DNA from: Methanogenium cariaci JCM 10550
Lineage (GTDB): Archaea; Halobacteriota; Methanomicrobia; Methanomicrobiales; Methanomicrobiaceae
Direction: 5' to 3'
Assembly (NCBI RefSeq): GCF_001315945.1
Contig: NZ_BBBG01000001.1
Location: 248,001-312,000 of the forward strand
Length of the DNA: 64,000 nucleotides
The first letter of the stretch is position 1. Every line of letters starts with the position of its first letter. The notes under the pieces are model-generated. The model had not been told where the DNA came from. It saw only the letters and a list, made by a program, of their open reading frames with translations, and searched no databases. Made by a program: the position numbers and the translations under genes. Positions 47,512 through 56,990 of the stretch are shown in pieces.

Positions 47512-48912
47512 GAATCGTTCTCATCGGTCCCCCGTGGCAGTGGGAAGACGACCATCGGGCACCTTCTCGCGGAGAATCTGGGTTACCCGTTCATCGACAC
47601 CGACCGAATGGTGGAAGCGGCTGAGGGTATGGCCATCCCTGCGATCTTTGCCGAGCGGGGGGGCGAACTTGCATTCCGGGCCGCAGAGTCCGCAGCCATT
47701 CGTGCGCTGCCGCAGGATCGAGGGGGGGTGGTGGCAACGGGCGGCGGTGCCGTTCTGTTAAGTGATAATGTGCAGGCACTCCGCTCCGGCAGTCTCACGA
47801 TGTTTCTAGATGCCGATGCCACCGTCCTTGCGGCGCGAACCGCAGGCAGCACCCGCCCGCCGTTAACGGCTCTCTCCCCCGGAGGCCGAGGCGGCCGCCG
47901 TCCGTAAGGAACGGTTGCCGCTCTACCGGGGGGGGCCGCCGACTTCTGTATTGATACCGGCGTGCTCTCTCCTGCCGAGGCTGTTGCCCGCATCAAGGCG
48001 TTCGTAGAGGAGCGCCGTTCGCCTGAACCCCGCATGGAGCAGTTCACACTTCTGCGGCGGACATGGAGGATAAAAAACCGTGATGAGTGGCAGGCGATTG
48101 GAGGCGATCCCCACATGGTGGAGGGCAAGCCTCTGCACGGTCTCTTTGCTGTCATTGGCAACCCTTGCCTGCACAGCCGGAGTCCCGAACTCTTCACTGC
48201 CCTCTTTGCCGCCTGCGGAGTGGACGGTGTTTATACCCGTATCGAGTGGCCTGACCTTGATGCCATCATGGCGCTGGTTCAGTCGGTCGGGTGCAAGGGG
48301 CTTTCGGTGACCATTCCGTTCAAGTCGGATGTGATGTCATACTGTGATGAAATAACCGCAGACGCACAGGCGATTGGTGCGGTGAATACGGTGGTCCGAT
48401 GCGGTGACCGGTGTGTCGGCACAAATACCGACTGGACGGGTATCCGCCAACCGCTCTCGGGCACCCCCCCGCCCGGTCATGCGGTGGTCTTCGGGGCGGG
48501 AGGTGCTGCCCGTGCGGCGGTCTACGCCCTGCAGGATCTGGGGATGGAGGTGACGGTGCTGAACCGGACGGAGGAACGGGCCGGTGTCATTGCCCGTCAC
48601 TTCGGGTGCGAATACGGCACTCCGGCCGCCTATGATCCGGAAAAAACCGACCTGATCGTGAACGCAACACCGGTGGGCATGGAAGGACGCGGCGGCAGTG
48701 TGCTGGAGAAAGGTGACCTCCGGGCGCACCAGACTGTCTTTGACCTCGTTTATACCCCGCCGGAGACGGAACTGCTCCAACAGGCAAATGCTGCAGGCTG
48801 CCGGTGTATCCGGGGGGGCACCGAGATGTTTGTGTACCAAGCGCAGGAACAGATGCGCCTTTTCACCGGCATTGCCGCAGACGCCGCACTCATACGGGAG
48901 ATACTGGGATGA
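47508..48912 (+). CDS. Shikimate kinase-shikimate dehydrogenase fusion
   Basis: About 467 residues. N-terminal bacterial-type P-loop shikimate kinase: [20 protein letters not shown] (Walker A; a fifth C at 47528-47532 shifts the frame), [41 protein letters not shown] linker of about 50 residues ([20 protein letters not shown] and onwards) leads without a stop codon into Aro[69 protein letters not shown] and VNATPVGME. Most archaea use a GHMP-type shikimate kinase instead. Further runs near 47880 and 47930 break the kinase part. GTG start overlapping aroA stop. Confidence 0.87.
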
Positions 48913-49923
48913 ATACCTTTGGACGATATTTTCGTTGTACGATGTTTGGCGAGAGCCACGGACCGGCGCTGGGGGGGGTGGTCGTTGACGGCTGCCCTCC
49001 GCAGATACCCTTTTCCCCGGCACACCTGACTCCTCTGATGGAGCGGCGGCGGCCGGGCCAAAGCCTCTGTCCTCGCCCCCCCGCAAGGAGTTGGATGAGG
49101 TGGAGATCTTGTCGGGGGTCTTTGAAGGAGAGACGACCGGTATGCCGGTGGCGATGATCACCCGGAACTGGGACGCACAGAGCAGTGCGTATGACACGCT
49201 CCGTGACACCGCCCGGCCGGGTCATGCCGACCTTGCCTATCACCAGAAGTACGGCTGCCGGGATCACCGGGGCGGTGGCCGGAGTTCGGGCCGCGAGACC
49301 GTCTCACGGGTCATGGCCGGAGCCCTTGCGATGCAGGTGCTTGTCGCCCGTGGCATCCGTATCGAGAGCAGAGTCTGTGAAATCGGCGGCGAGTCCGACC
49401 CGGACCGCTTTGCCGCGACCGTCCTCCGGGCGAAGGAGGCGCATGACTCCGTGGGCGGGATTCTCGAAGTGACCGCTACCGGGTGTCCACCGGGGGGGCT
49501 GGGTGCCCCCCCTGCGGCCGAAAAACTGGACGCCGAGATCGCCCAGGCGATGTTCTCCATCGGTGCGGTGAAGGGTGTGGAGATAGGCTCCGGGTTTGCG
49601 GCGGCCCGGATGCGGGGTTCCGTCCATAATGATCCCATCACCTCCGCGGGGTATGCATCCAACAACGCAGGCGGTATTCTCGGCGGCATATCGACCGGTG
49701 CGCCGGTCGTGATGCGAATTGCGGTGAAGCCGACCCCATCCATCGCACAACCACAGCAGACGGTGACGATGGAGAACAAAGATACTACGGTCACGGTAGA
49801 GGGCCGCCATGACCCTGTATCGTGCCGCGGATAGGGGGGGTGGTCGCAGAGAGTATGCTGGCGCTTGTCCTTGTAGACGCCCTCTGTGAACAGGAGATCA
49901 TACGGGCCTTCCGGTCACGCTGA
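48909..49923 (+). CDS. aroC: Chorismate synthase
   Basis: About 338 residues. Flavin-dependent elimination giving chorismate. [47 protein letters not shown], then after a C run at 49077-49083 [53 protein letters not shown] and [21 protein letters not shown]7 run at 49834-49840 shifts the last 30 residues; the protein ends [14 protein letters not shown]. Last clear gene of the aro operon. Confidence 0.94.
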
Positions 49924-49952
49924 GAGGGAGAGAGGTGAACGAAGTGGCTGAA

Positions 49953-50433
49953 ATGATGATCCGGCGGTATACGGACGACGACTTTGCCGCCGTCTGTGCT
50001 GAACGGGGAGGGGCAGAATGAGCTATGCAGGGGGCGGTATTTGTCCGGCAGGCGGGAGTTCTCTATCGCTCAACGTTTCTCTGCGCCGTTTGTGACGGTG
50101 TGGTCTGCGGGTATACCATCGGTGCGCCGGTCATTGGCGGGAGTGAAGCGGCATGGGTCATCCGCCTCGGGGGTTGTGCCATCCTGCGTGGTAGGGGGAA
50201 TTGGCCGCGCTCTGATGCGGGCCCTTGAAGAGCGGTTTGAGGCCATGGAGATACAGGAACTCTACCTCTCCGTAGACCCGGAAAACCACCCGGCCCGATC
50301 CCTCTATGATTCTTTAGGGTATCGGATCACCGAGACCATCTGCGAATATTTTGGTGAGGGGGGGGAGGATCGTCTGATCATGAAAAAGGTCCTGCACACG
50401 GCCCAATCCTCATCATTATCTCCCTGCCGGTGA
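49953..50433 (+). CDS. GNAT-family N-acetyltransferase (RimI-like)
   Basis: About 155 residues. Begins MMIRRYTDDDFAAVC; middle YAGAVFVRQAGVLYRSTFLC and the acetyl-CoA-binding part VVPSCVVGGIGRALMRALEE, then ELYLSVDPENHPARSLYDSL with GYRITETICEYFGEGGEDR, typical of RimI-like protein N-terminal acetyltransferases. Frameshifts near 50015, 50168 and 50195. A GTG at 49935 is an alternative start. It follows aroC by 29 bases and may be in the same transcript. Confidence 0.8.
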
Positions 50434-50462
50434 AACGATATTCCTGCGAAACGGAGCCATAT

Positions 50463-51693
50463 ATGGATACCCTGCGAAATAAGACCATCCACGTCGAGTC
50501 ATACGGCTGTACGTTCAATCATGCCGATACCGAGAAGATCATCGCTCTTGCAGAACGGCAGGGATGCGTGCAGGTGCCCGCGGAGGAGGCGGAGTGCATC
50601 ATCATCAATACCTGCACGGTGGTGGGGGCGACTGAACGAACGATGCTGCGCCGTATAAGGCTTATGCCGGAAAGGAGATTGTCGTCACCGGGTGCATGCC
50701 CGTGGTGCAGCGGGACCTTCTTTTGGAAACTGACCCCCCCGGCCTGCACATCATTCTGCCGGAGACAATGTATGCCACATGCCCGGAAGTGGGGGCGATG
50801 ACCGACCCCCACACCGGGGGGGTTGTCCAGATTGGCACCGGCTGTCTTGGCTCATGCGGTTACTGTGTCACCCGGCTGGCCCGCGGTCCGCTGAAGAGTT
50901 TCTCCGCAGACGCGATCGTTGCCGAGGTGGAACGACTGGCCGCTCTCGGTGCGTATGAAATTCAGCTCACCGGGCAGGATGTGAGTGCCTGGGGCATGGA
51001 CATCGGCAGGACCTTGCCTATCTGCTGGAGCGGATTGCCCATGCGAAGGGGGGGGATTTCTGTCTCCGCGTCGGCATGATGAACCCCCCCGCGACCGCCG
51101 GACGTATCATCAGTCGCCTTGCGCCCGCATTTGCGCATGAAAAAATATTCGGGTTTGTGCATCTGCCGGTGCAGTCGGGGGGGTCTGACGCGGTCCTTGC
51201 ATCCATGAACCGTGGATATACGGCGGCCACCTTTGAAGAGATCGTGGCGGCGTTCCGTGCCGAGATCCCGGATGTGCGGGTCTCCACAGATATCATCGCA
51301 GGCTTTCCCACCGAGGGGTGCCGCGAGTTTGACGAGACCCTTGAGATGATCGGCCGGGTGCGCCCGACCAAGGTGAACATCACCCGGTTCTCGGTGCGGG
51401 AGGGGGGGACGCCTGCCGCTCTTTACCACGACCACCCCCCCGACTGGGTGAAAAAGGAACGCTCCCCGTGCCCTTACCCATCTCACGGAACGCATCTATG
51501 ATGAGGAGAACCTCCGTTGGATCGGGCGCAGACTGCCGGTTTTAGTCACCGAACAGAAAAAAACGGGACGGTCATTGCACGGGATGCCACCTACCAGAAT
51601 ATTGTGATCAAAGAAGACATCCCGCTGGGCACCCGTCTTTGGGTGACGGTGACCGGGCACCACCGCCATTACCTGCTGGCCGCACCCGTCTGA
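50463..51693 (+). CDS. Archaeal tRNA N6-threonylcarbamoyladenosine methylthiotransferase (e-MtaB type)
   Basis: About 410 residues. UPF0004 domain IHVESYGCTFNHADTEKIIA, ECIIINTCTVVGATERTML and VTGCMPVVQRDLL with three cluster cysteines; radical SAM motif GTGCLGSCGYCVTRLARGP; EIQLTGQDVSAWGMDIG; VHLPVQSGGSDAVLASMNRG; and a C-terminal TRAM domain VLVTEQKKTGTVIARDATYQ. Adds the methylthio group to t6A37 in tRNA. Frameshifts near 50660, 51010, 51085, 51460 and 51560. The start at 50463 is chosen because ESYGC follows at the normal distance; a start 33 bases upstream is possible. Confidence 0.9.
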
Positions 51694-51797
51694 TCTCCTC
51701 TCTCATTTTTAAAATCCCCCCTTTTGTTGTCTGTCACCTTCTGGGATCGGTTCAATCTTTGCGAAGGATTAATGCCTCTTTTGTATAACGATTCAGT

Positions 51798-52366
51798 ATG
51801 CAGGGTTCATGCGATCTGGACAAGATTGAAGAAGGATTTAAGACAGCCGTTGCCTGTGCAAAGAAGGGCACGGAAGGGGGGTTGAGGCCCTTTCCCCCCC
51901 GGAGATTCATGCGTCACTGGTGCCTCTGATATCCCGTCTTGCAGCGGATGCGGCAACGATTGTTCCCACCGCCGGTCTTTTGATGATGCTCAGGGGGGGA
52001 AAGCAGGACGGCAAGGGCGAACTGTATGATACGGTATACTTTGACCAGAAGATGCTGATTCTGGGAAAGACCGACCCCATGCCCTACCGGCCGGATGACA
52101 CCACCAAGAAGGTGGATAACCAGTATCTGGTGCTGGGCGAAGACGGTGTCTTCTCGGAACTGATGTACAGCAGTGACGGGTTTTTAATCGACGTCTACAA
52201 GAAAGACCTCTCGGCAGAGGATGCTATCTCCCTCTACGGACTGGAGGCAGTGGTGATGCTCTATAAGGCCGTGCAGCAGTTTGCTCTCAATGAATCCGGC
52301 CTTCATGAGGCAATGGGCAGGGTCCTTGATTTTCTGCTTGCAGAAGAGCTTGACGCCACAGACTGA
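51798..52366 (+). CDS. Uncharacterised protein, about 190 residues
   Basis: Starts MQGSCDLDKIEEGFKTAVAC, then AKKGTEGG and, after two runs at 51875-51882 and 51893-51900, PPEIHASLVPLISRLAADAA, LLMMLRGGKQDGKGELYDTV, KMLILGKTDPMPYRPDDTTK and VDNQYLVLGEDGVFSELMYS; the end is helical (FLLAEELDATD). Soluble, no Cys cluster, mixed alpha/beta predicted by eye. I do not recognise a family. A ttgtataacg element lies just before the start. Confidence 0.7.
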
Positions 52367-52418
52367 TTTTCCATGAACAGCAGTACTCTGCTGTTTTGTC
52401 TTTTTTTGCAGGGGGCGG

Positions 52419-52439
52419 ATGTATGGAACCATCCGGTTC
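52419..52439. repeat. 21-base hairpin repeat, copy 1
   Basis: Contains ggaacc-atcc-ggttcc, a perfect six-base stem with a four-base loop. The same 21 bases occur at 54864-54884. The two copies flank the HTH-FHA/kinase operon. Confidence 0.6.
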
Positions 52440-52602
52440 CCTGACGGGACGTTCCCTGTAGTATAGTTTTATTGGGTGTCCGGGAGCAGATCTTTTTTCA
52501 TATGCATCTTTCCGTAGCAACAGCAGTCTGTCACGGGGAGATGCCGGAATATTTTGTTTGCTCAGATACGGATTGACAGGGAGGGAAAAGACGGGTGATA
52601 CG

Positions 52603-53480
52603 ATGCAGAACGAAGATGTGATGAGTGAGACGGTGGTGGCGGCAGATGATCCGGAGTATTATGCAGACCTCTCCGAATACCTGAACGCGCTCTCCAGTCC
52701 CACACGCCTGAAGATCCTGAAGGTGCTGGAGGCAGGGCCAAAGGATATCCGGGAGGTTGCCGGGGGGGATATTGGCACAAGTTACGAGAACACCAAAAAG
52801 CATATGGCCAAACTTCTGAATGCGGGTGTGGTGAAAAAAGAGGCAGGTATCGGACGTTCTACCTCCGGGGGGGGTGCCCTTCCCGTCTGGAAATATTCTG
52901 TTGCCTCAGGGGGGGTATGGAGACGGTGATCCGAAATCTTGGTATCTTCAGCAACATTGATGTGAGAATCGCAGGCGGCGCCTTTGCCGGGATGGTGGAG
53001 GAGACACGCCGAATGGTGGCGACCGAGTATGCCGGGGGGGATGTTCCTCTCCTCGTGATGCCGGAGGAGACAAAAGAGACGGTCGTCTTTCCTCTGACCG
53101 ATACGAGCATTCATCTCGGACGGGCCGATGCGGCGGGCAGGGCGGGTGCAGATGAACCGATATCACCCACCGCTATATTCCCGCCTCGTCTGGTCGTCCG
53201 GATGCAGCGATTGTCCTCTCCCGACGGTATGAGGGGGGGGTGACCCGTGTTTCAAAACCTCACGGGATCATCCGGAAGACCGCGTCCGGGTGGACGTATG
53301 AGGACTGCAGAAGCACCAGCGTTCGTATATCAATGAGATGCCGGTCTCTGTGGGTGTGGAGCATCCGCTGAAAGACGGGGGGGATCTGCTCGAACTTGCA
53401 CGGGGGGGTCTGAAGGGGGGGCGAGGTTTCTCTTCATTCTGGGAGACACAGAGACGAGAGGGGGGGCACCAGACCAGTGA
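52603..53480 (+). CDS. ArsR-type HTH protein with C-terminal FHA domain
   Basis: About 285 residues. N-terminal winged helix: DDPEYYADLSEYLNALSSPT, RLKILKVLEAGPKDIREVAG, GTSYENTKKHMAKLLNAGVV. The C-terminal part looks like an FHA domain: FPLTDTSIHLGRADAAGR, VTRVSKPHGIIRKTASGWTY with ED, then, in shifted frames, SYINEMPVSVGVEHPLKDGD and LLELARGG. FHA domains bind phospho-threonine, and a Ser/Thr kinase gene follows with an overlapping stop/start, so the two probably form a phospho-signalling pair that acts on transcription. Many G runs (52763, 52867, 52910, 53033, 53229, 53380-53420) break the frame. Confidence 0.75.
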
Positions 53481-54822
53481 CCGCAACGGGTGGACGAAGT
53501 AACGCGTATTGGTTCGGTTTGGGGGGGTGTGTGATCCTCCTCGCCGCAGTGTGCTGCATTGTTACCGGAGCGGCAGCCGCAGGCGGTCTGCCCTCCGGTG
53601 CGGACGACCGGATGGAAGGGCCTGGGGGGGTGCCGGGCAGCATGGGTTCATACCCGAAAACACTACTGTCCTGCATGATAAGGAAGTATACCTGCCAGAG
53701 ATGCAGGCACCATCCGGGGGGGAATCTCATGGCTACGGGGGGGGTCAGGAATCGTTTCTGTCCCTGAACCATTACGGGATTGACCCGGTGCTACTGTTCG
53801 TCGTCGTGGGTGTGCTCGCGGCTGCGGGCGGTGCCCTGCTCTATCGGTATGTTACCGGGAAACGGCGCAGAACGGCAGTCCCCCGTGATGAAGCGGCGGT
53901 TCCTTTTGACGAGACGGTGGCCGTGACCTCGTCTCTGGGTGGCCCGTCGTTTCCCGACGAGGCAGCCGTGATGGACGGGTCACCGGGCTCGACGTATTTC
54001 CCGCTGCCGCTCACCGAACGCTACCAGGATGTCCGGTTTGTCGGGAAGGGGGGGGTATTGCACGTGTCTTCTGTGCAAAAAGACGTTCGGATGGGGAGGA
54101 GGTGGCAGTGAAGGTTCCCATCAGTTTTGATGAAGTGACCGGGAAGATGTTTTTGAAGGAGATGCGTATCTGGGAACAGCTCTCCCACCCTAATATCGTG
54201 ACTCTCTTCTCGGTGAACATCCTGCCGGTTCCCTTTGTCGAGATGGAGTATCTGCCGGGATCGCTTGCAGAGAAGTCCCTTCCGCTAAACCCTGCAGAGG
54301 CAGTGGAAATTGTCCTAGGCATCGCGGCAGGTATTGCGTATGCTCATGCACACGGCATCATCCACCGAGATATCAAACCGCAGAATATTCTCATCACGGA
54401 TGATGGTCTGCCGAAGCTTACCGACTGGGGGGGCTGGGTTCCATCCTCGCCGACGGGCACGAGACGACCCCATTGGGGGGGTTCTCCCTGAACTACGCGG
54501 CACCGGAACAGGTTGCCCCCACCCGGTTCGGGTCACCAAACGAACGCACCGACATCTATGGGGGGGTCGGGGGGGTGGTATTCTACGAATGCGTGACCGG
54601 TGTCCGTCCGTTCTCTGCAACTGGTGTGGCCGAGATGACAACTGCTATCCTGACGGATATTCCGCAGGCACCTTCTGTCTATTATCCGTTCTTGAGCCGT
54701 TGGACGGGGGGGTCATTCTCCGGTGTCTGGAGAAGAGACCGAATGACCGGTTTGCATCGGCGGATGACCTGCGGGAGGCACTGGAGACGGCGGGGGGGAA
54801 CACATTCCCGCCGGGTGCCTGA
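53477..54822 (+). CDS. Membrane-anchored Hanks-type Ser/Thr protein kinase
   Basis: About 440 residues. An N-terminal membrane segment (FGLGGCVILLAAVCCIVTGA) and a second one (VLLFVVVGVLAAAGGALLYR) enclose about 70 outside residues; the kinase domain follows inside: FVGKGG (Gly loop), EEVAVKVPISFDEVTGK (ATP Lys), PFVEMEYLPGSLAEK, IIHRDIKPQNILIT (catalytic loop), LPKLTDWG (DWG replaces DFG), NYAAPEQV (APE) and NERTDIYG. The C-terminus is RPNDRFASADDLREALE. GTG start overlapping the FHA gene stop. Frameshifts at runs near 53524, 53625, 53715, 53740, 54050, 54425, 54475, 54560 and 54705. A eukaryotic-like kinase in an archaeon. Confidence 0.82.
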
Positions 54823-54863
54823 GTCGTCGCCTGATGCTTTCCTGGTATCTGGGTTCTGTTGTC

Positions 54864-54884
54864 ATGTATGGAACCATCCGGTTC
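54864..54884. repeat. 21-base hairpin repeat, copy 2
   Basis: Identical 21 bases to 52419-52439, with a five-base gaacc/ggttc stem in this copy. Lies 42 bases after the kinase stop codon, so it may act as a terminator or RNA processing site. Confidence 0.6.
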
Positions 54885-55011
54885 TCCAATGGGAACTGCC
54901 CCCATTTTGTTCATTTATCTGACCGGGTGGATGTATGTACCGGGGGGGTGGGGGGGCACGCCTCAGGCAATCTGTCCCGCACCCGCGATACCAACACAGG
55001 AGTGATACCAG

Positions 55012-55464
55012 ATGAACATACATTCAAAGAGACTATGGGCAGGCCTTGCAGGGGGGGCTCTCTGCCTCGTTGCATTCGTCATCGCCCCGGTGAGTGCCGG
55101 AATGGGTATGGGTGCGGGCAACGGCTGTGCCGCAGGTGGCAGCGGTATGGGTGACCAGATCCGTGACCGAACCTGTGACCCCATCTGCGACCAGATACGC
55201 GACCAGAACCGTGATCAGACCTGCGATCCAGGCTGCGACCAGCCGATGGAGAACCGTCTTGCAGTGCTTGAGGAACAGGGCGTTGATGTGACCGATGTCC
55301 GCACGGCCTTTGCATCAGGAGACCGGGAGACTATCCGGGGGCATGCTGGGAGAGCTGCGTGGCGTGTGCGTGCAGGAAAAAGCTTTGAACTGCTTTCAGG
55401 ATGGGTTGGGCCCTCGTCTGGGGGTCCGGATTCGGCTTTTCCTGTGGCACTCTCGCCTGAGTGA
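55012..55464 (+). CDS. Small secreted protein with Asp/Arg/Cys repeats
   Basis: About 150 residues. Signal peptide: MNIHSKRLWAGLAGGALCLV, AFVIAPVSAG. The mature part begins Gly/Met rich (MGMGAGNGCAAGGSGMG), followed by a repeat of about 10 residues with Cys: DQIRDRTCDP, ICDQIRDQNR, DQTCDPGCDQ. A helical part ENRLAVLEEQGVDVTDVRTA follows. A G5 near 55337 may shift the last 40 residues. The Cys/Asp repeats suggest metal binding outside the cell; I know no family. Own promoter not evident. Confidence 0.7.
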   Translation: MNIHSKRLWAGLAGGALCLVAFVIAPVSAGMGMGAGNGCAAGGSGMGDQIRDRTCDPICDQIRDQNRDQTCDPGCDQPMENRLAVLEEQGVDVTDVRTAFASGDRETIRGHAGRAAWRVRAGKSFELLSGWVGPSSGGPDSAFPVALSPE

Positions 55465-56209
55465 ACGATAACGACAATCAGGGCATGCTGAAAACAAAAA
55501 ACCGTTGAATGCCCTGATCATTTCTTACCCCGGAAACGATCACAGCGACCGTCCCCCCACCAATAGCAGGGCGACGTTGGCGGAATGGCGGTAGCTTTGC
55601 AGCAGGATGCGGCACTTTCCGCCATAATAAAAACGGGGGGGCATTCCAACCGAATGGTAGAGATTTAAGAGAGAATAGAGAGACGCTTCTTCAAGAGAAG
55701 AGGATATTGCGGAAGAATGAGACCCCCCAGCACGGGGGGGACGTCTCTCATACCAGTGCGGGTTCGGGTGAGTGTGCTCTGGCAGATTCCGCCAGCCAAA
55801 TTGCTTCCGGTGCGATTCTGGCCGGAGAGGTCGAACAAAGCGCCATAATCTCTCGGTATGATGGCGGCACCTTCCGCCATCTGCTGCATTCTGCTGTACA
55901 TGCCGCCAACGTGGGCGCATCCCATGTCTGTGACATAGGGAGTGTCCGGCATCATTTCCCTGCCGGGCTCTGACGCCATACGGGTTTTTCGGACGGTAAA
56001 GCCAGGTTACACACACCTTGTCAACCTCCTTCCTTTTATTATACAACAGAAGTATCTTCCCGCGGATCAGGGTGAGTATGCGCAGATATCTGTCATGTTA
56101 TCCATGATGCGGGAATATCCGGATCCGTTTTTAGAAGTCGTTCGATGGGAAACCCGTCCGAAAATATTTGGAAACCGGTTGAAAAAATCCGCAGATTGTA
56201 TCTGCCGGA
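55465..56209. other. Gene-poor stretch with an imperfect repeated hairpin
   Basis: 745 bases. Overlapping frames exist on both strands at 55665-55979, but none has a supported start or composition, so I annotate no gene. A 17-base element gcggcac(t/c)ttccgccat occurs at 55609-55625 and 55864-55880 with one mismatch; each can fold as a short gcgg/ccgc hairpin. G/C runs at 55554 and 55726-55740. It could be a decayed gene. Confidence 0.4.
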
Positions 56210-56683
56210 TCACTTTTTGATGTCAAACATCGGGAACATGGGTTTGAGCAGGTCGTCCTCCCCCCCTTTGCCCAGTGCGGAGATGGCGCTCTCGTGGCTA
56301 AACAAATTGCCCTTCATGTCTTTCCAGGTGATGACCACCTTTGCTTCGCTGATCATGGCATCAAGGGAATGGGTATGTTCCTCTTCTGCAGGGATCTCCG
56401 GGACATCGTACTCGATATCAAGCGGAACGACTGCGGCATGAATATGTACTGCGCTGGTGTTGCCTGAGTTCCTGATGATGATGGCCTTTGCGTCCTGGCT
56501 GAGTTTTGCGGTCAGCTCCGGGATCTCACTGATGGTTTTTCCCAGCACGGTCAGGTAGGCAGTCATACCGATGATCAGTATCACCATAACAACGATGCTT
56601 GCCGCAAACTGGCCGATGAATGAGAGATATGCGAAGATTGCGATGCCTGCGATGAAGACAGCTGCGACCTGTCGTTTGTCCAT
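56210..56683 (-). CDS. Small membrane protein of unknown function
   Basis: 157 residues from ATG 56683 (MDKRQVAAVFIAGIAIFAYL). Two membrane helices at residues about 6-22 and 27-50 (FIGQFAASIVVMVILIIG), then a soluble domain of beta character: TISEIPELTAKLSQDAKAII, IIRNSGNTSAVHIHAAVVPL, DVPEIPAEEEHTHSLDAMIS. The acidic/His loop may bind metal. The frame is intact except for a possible extra Gly near the end (GKGGEDD). A start 25 codons further upstream lacks a ribosome site. No known family. Confidence 0.72.
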   Translation of the reverse strand: MDKRQVAAVFIAGIAIFAYLSFIGQFAASIVVMVILIIGMTAYLTVLGKTISEIPELTAKLSQDAKAIIIRNSGNTSAVHIHAAVVPLDIEYDVPEIPAEEEHTHSLDAMISEAKVVITWKDMKGNLFSHESAISALGKGGEDDLLKPMFPMFDIKK

Positions 56684-56764
56684 ACACTGTATTGGTGAGG
56701 CGTTCCTTATTAAGGAAATGAAATGAAACGGATGACTCTCTGCATTAAAAAAATACAAAAATAG

Positions 56765-56837
56765 TGGGCCCGGTGCGACTCGAACGCACGACCTCCCGGT
56801 TATCAGCCGGGTGCACCACCGACTATGCTACGGGCCC
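56765..56837 (-). tRNA. tRNA-Ile (anticodon GAT)
   Basis: Cloverleaf on the minus strand: acceptor gggcccg/cgggccc with discriminator A, anticodon stem cccgg/ccggg with loop ctgataa (anticodon GAT), T arm gtgcg-ttcgagt-cgcac. No intron and no encoded CCA. A C run extends beyond its 5' acceptor end. Confidence 0.93.
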
Positions 56838-56953
56838 CCCCCTTCGGATTACCTAATAAGATGGGATTCATGAGTAATTAATGGTTTTGATTTGTTTCCC
56901 GGGCGTTGTTTCTGTCCGTCTGAGGGGGGGGTGGAGACGCGGCGGATCAGAAT

Positions 56954-56962
56954 AGTATAAAC
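56954..56962 (+). promoter_or_regulatory. TATA-like box of iorAB
   Basis: gtataaacc 29 bases before the iorA ATG; the transcript would start almost at the coding sequence (nearly leaderless). Confidence 0.5.
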
Positions 56963-56990
56963 CCATTCTTACTCATACGTTCTGTCAGGT

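Noticed and set aside
55540-56046. Overlapping ORFs on both strands
   Set aside because: No ribosome site or promoter, low-complexity His/Arg composition in one frame, no recognisable motifs.
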